From the NCBI RefSeq assembly GCF_015732185.1, contig NZ_WIQM01000004.1:418568-482567 (forward strand): a stretch of 64,000 nt of DNA. Direction: 5' to 3'. Made by a program: the position numbers and the translations under genes. Of this stretch, positions 62,664 to 64,000 are shown one piece after another. Origin of the DNA: Pectinatus haikarae. Lineage in GTDB: Bacteria; Bacillota; Negativicutes; Selenomonadales; Selenomonadaceae. The notes under the pieces are model-generated. The model was not told the DNA's origin. It searched no databases and saw only the letters and a program-made list of their open reading frames with translations. Every line of letters starts with the position of its first letter. The first letter of the stretch is position 1.

Positions 62664-63820
62664 TGCCAGCGCATGCAATATTAAGCGCATCCGGCAGTAA
62701 AAGGTGGCTGGCCTGCCCACCGTCGGCACTTCTGGAAACAAAGTTTCCCGATACTAGTAGCGAAGCCGCAAGGGAAGGTACCTTCGCACATTATGTAGCA
62801 GAAAAGATTTTGTCGAACTATTTATCCAAGGAACCATTAATAGAAAACCAGCTGCTCTCTCCTTTAAGAGGCAGAGAATTTTATAGCGAAGATCTGATCG
62901 GCTATGTCCGTGAATATACGGATGCGTGCATTGAAAAGATTAATGCCGCTAAGGCTGCCGACACGATGGCAGTTGCTTTCATTGAAGAAAAGTTGGATTT
63001 TTCAAAATGGGTACCAAAGGGATTCGGGACCGGTGATTGCGTCATTATCTCAGACGGAATTCTTGAAATTATTGACCTAAAATATGGCAAAGGTGTTCCA
63101 GTATCCGCAGAAGGCAACACACAGATGCAGCTCTATGCTCTGGGGGCAATTGACGCATACAACATGCTTTACGATTTTGACCTTGTCCGTATGACTATTG
63201 TACAGCCACGGAACGGTGGCGTGTCACAGCAGGAAAAGTCAGTGAAAGAATTGCTGGAATGGGCCTGTGACGTAGTACAGCCGACAGCGGCGCGGGCAAT
63301 AAAAGGTGAAGGCGAGCTATGCGCTGGTGATCACTGCCAATTCTGCCGGGCAGCTTTAAAATGTAAAACCTACTCAGACTACTGCATGGAAATTGCAAAG
63401 CTCGAATTTGGAGGGGCGAACCTGCTGGACGATGAAGACATCGTTTTAGTTCTGGAGCGTGTTGATCATTTAGTTAGCTACGCTAAAAAAATAAAAGAAT
63501 TTGCCTTAGGGGAAGCCCTAAACGGCAAGAAATGGACCGGTTTTAAAATTGTTGAAGGTAAAAGCAGACGAGTATACTCCGATGATAGCAAAGTCGCTGA
63601 CACGCTGAAAACTGCTGGTTATAAAACAGACCAGATATTTAAGCCTAAAGAACTGCTGGGGCTCACTGAAATGCAGAAACTTTTAACCAAAAAGAAATTT
63701 GATACTTTGTTATCAGACCTTATCACAAAACCTGCCGGCAAGCCCGCTTTGGTGCCAGCAACCGATAAAAGGCCGGAGTATAACCCGGTGGAAGCTGATT
63801 TTAAAAATTTAATGGAATGA
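62663..63820 (+). CDS. DUF2800 phage protein, PD-(D/E)XK nuclease-like
   Basis: About 385 residues. The N-terminus ILSASGSKRWLACPPSALLE and the REGTFAHYVAEKIL segment (with the His of a Cas4/RecB-like fold) are typical. IIDLKYGKGVPVSAEGNTQM contains the D-x-K nuclease core. C-terminal cysteines (CAGDHCQFCRAALKC) suggest an iron-sulphur cluster as in Cas4/AddB relatives. A start at GTG 62660 is also possible. It probably processes DNA ends for phage recombination with the DUF2815 gene that follows. Confidence 0.87.
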   Translation: MPAHAILSASGSKRWLACPPSALLETKFPDTSSEAAREGTFAHYVAEKILSNYLSKEPLIENQLLSPLRGREFYSEDLIGYVREYTDACIEKINAAKAADTMAVAFIEEKLDFSKWVPKGFGTGDCVIISDGILEIIDLKYGKGVPVSAEGNTQMQLYALGAIDAYNMLYDFDLVRMTIVQPRNGGVSQQEKSVKELLEWACDVVQPTAARAIKGEGELCAGDHCQFCRAALKCKTYSDYCMEIAKLEFGGANLLDDEDIVLVLERVDHLVSYAKKIKEFALGEALNGKKWTGFKIVEGKSRRVYSDDSKVADTLKTAGYKTDQIFKPKELLGLTEMQKLLTKKKFDTLLSDLITKPAGKPALVPATDKRPEYNPVEADFKNLME

Positions 63821-63836
63821 AAGAGGTAATTATATT

Positions 63837-64000
63837 ATGAAAGAAACATCAAAAACCAGAACAGTATTACAGAACGTCCGTTTATCCTACGCCCACATTT
63901 GGGAGCCGGCAGAAGACCTGAACGGTAATCTCAAATACAGTGTATCACTTATAATCCCGAAGGACGATAAAGCCAATCTGGCACGTATCAAGAAAGCCAT
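63837..64000 (+). CDS. DUF2815 phage protein (single-strand DNA-binding-like), 5' part
   Basis: The first 54 codons of a gene cut by the window end. It starts MKETSKTRTVLQNVRLSYAH and continues WEPAEDLNGNLKYSVSLIIP. This matches DUF2815 proteins, thought to be single-strand-binding or annealing-like partners of DUF2800 nucleases. RBS GAGG is eight bases upstream. Confidence 0.85.
   Translation, partial: MKETSKTRTVLQNVRLSYAHIWEPAEDLNGNLKYSVSLIIPKDDKANLARIKKA

Noticed and set aside
62663..63820. DUF2800 protein as a CRISPR Cas4
   Set aside because: There are no other cas genes or repeats; the neighbours are phage genes, and DUF2800 is a phage family sharing the nuclease fold.

Overview
This is a Gram-positive-lineage (Firmicutes) chromosome segment of low-to-moderate GC. 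It carries RNase J, RNase Y, YmdB, SpoVS, Bacillota-type FtsEX and a B12-binding radical SAM/DUF2344 pair. The probable menaquinone-linked Tat cluster, the folD-fhs pair and the glucitol-type PTS make an anaerobic member of the Negativicutes (Selenomonas/Sporomusa relatives) the best guess. That placement is inference from gene content, because no rRNA is present.

Layout. Positions 1-7200 hold the end of RNase J, then a leftward block: a TIGR03960-like radical SAM protein plus its DUF2344 partner, a coiled-coil protein, coaD, rsmD and nadE. A strongly folded candidate RNA lies between coaD and the coiled-coil gene. Positions 7500-12400 run rightward: a trans-polyprenyl diphosphate synthase, two tatA genes, tatC, and UbiD-like and UbiA-like enzymes. 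This is probably a menaquinone and Tat export cluster. folD and fhs (one-carbon metabolism) and a double-HD HD-GYP protein follow. Positions 16.6-21.8 kb are leftward: an HD protein, a P-loop protein with an Asp23-like tail, spoVS, ymdB, an unknown acidic protein and rny. Positions 22.3-27.8 kb hold small stress or accessory genes: HxlR regulator, DoxX, DOPA-dioxygenase-like, NUDIX, cupin, YdcF and MATE. Sugar-phosphate genes (phosphomannomutase, galU, pgi) and a D-2-hydroxyacid dehydrogenase follow, then an HTH regulator and a chemotaxis receptor.

Positions 35.7-47.1 kb contain uvrA and uvrB flanking an alditol PTS operon: SorC-type regulator, GutM, EIIA, an oxidoreductase resembling homoserine dehydrogenase, a class II aldolase, EIIC and EIIBC. 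The usual short-chain sorbitol-6-phosphate dehydrogenase is absent, so the pathway and substrate are not obvious. Positions 47.5-54.5 kb hold a KimA-like potassium transporter and a leftward cell-envelope block (map, ftsE, ftsX, an EnvC-like hydrolase factor and ctpA).

From 55.6 kb to the end is the left part of a prophage next to a tRNA-Arg gene. It carries a tyrosine integrase, a cargo block of two exported or membrane-anchored proteins, a LexA/CI-like repressor and Cro-like gene with a readable operator/promoter switch, and a BRO-type antirepressor. Beyond these are a dense row of very small overlapping genes, a Lar-type restriction-alleviation protein and a DUF2800/DUF2815 DNA-processing module that runs off the window. 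The right attachment site is not in the window.
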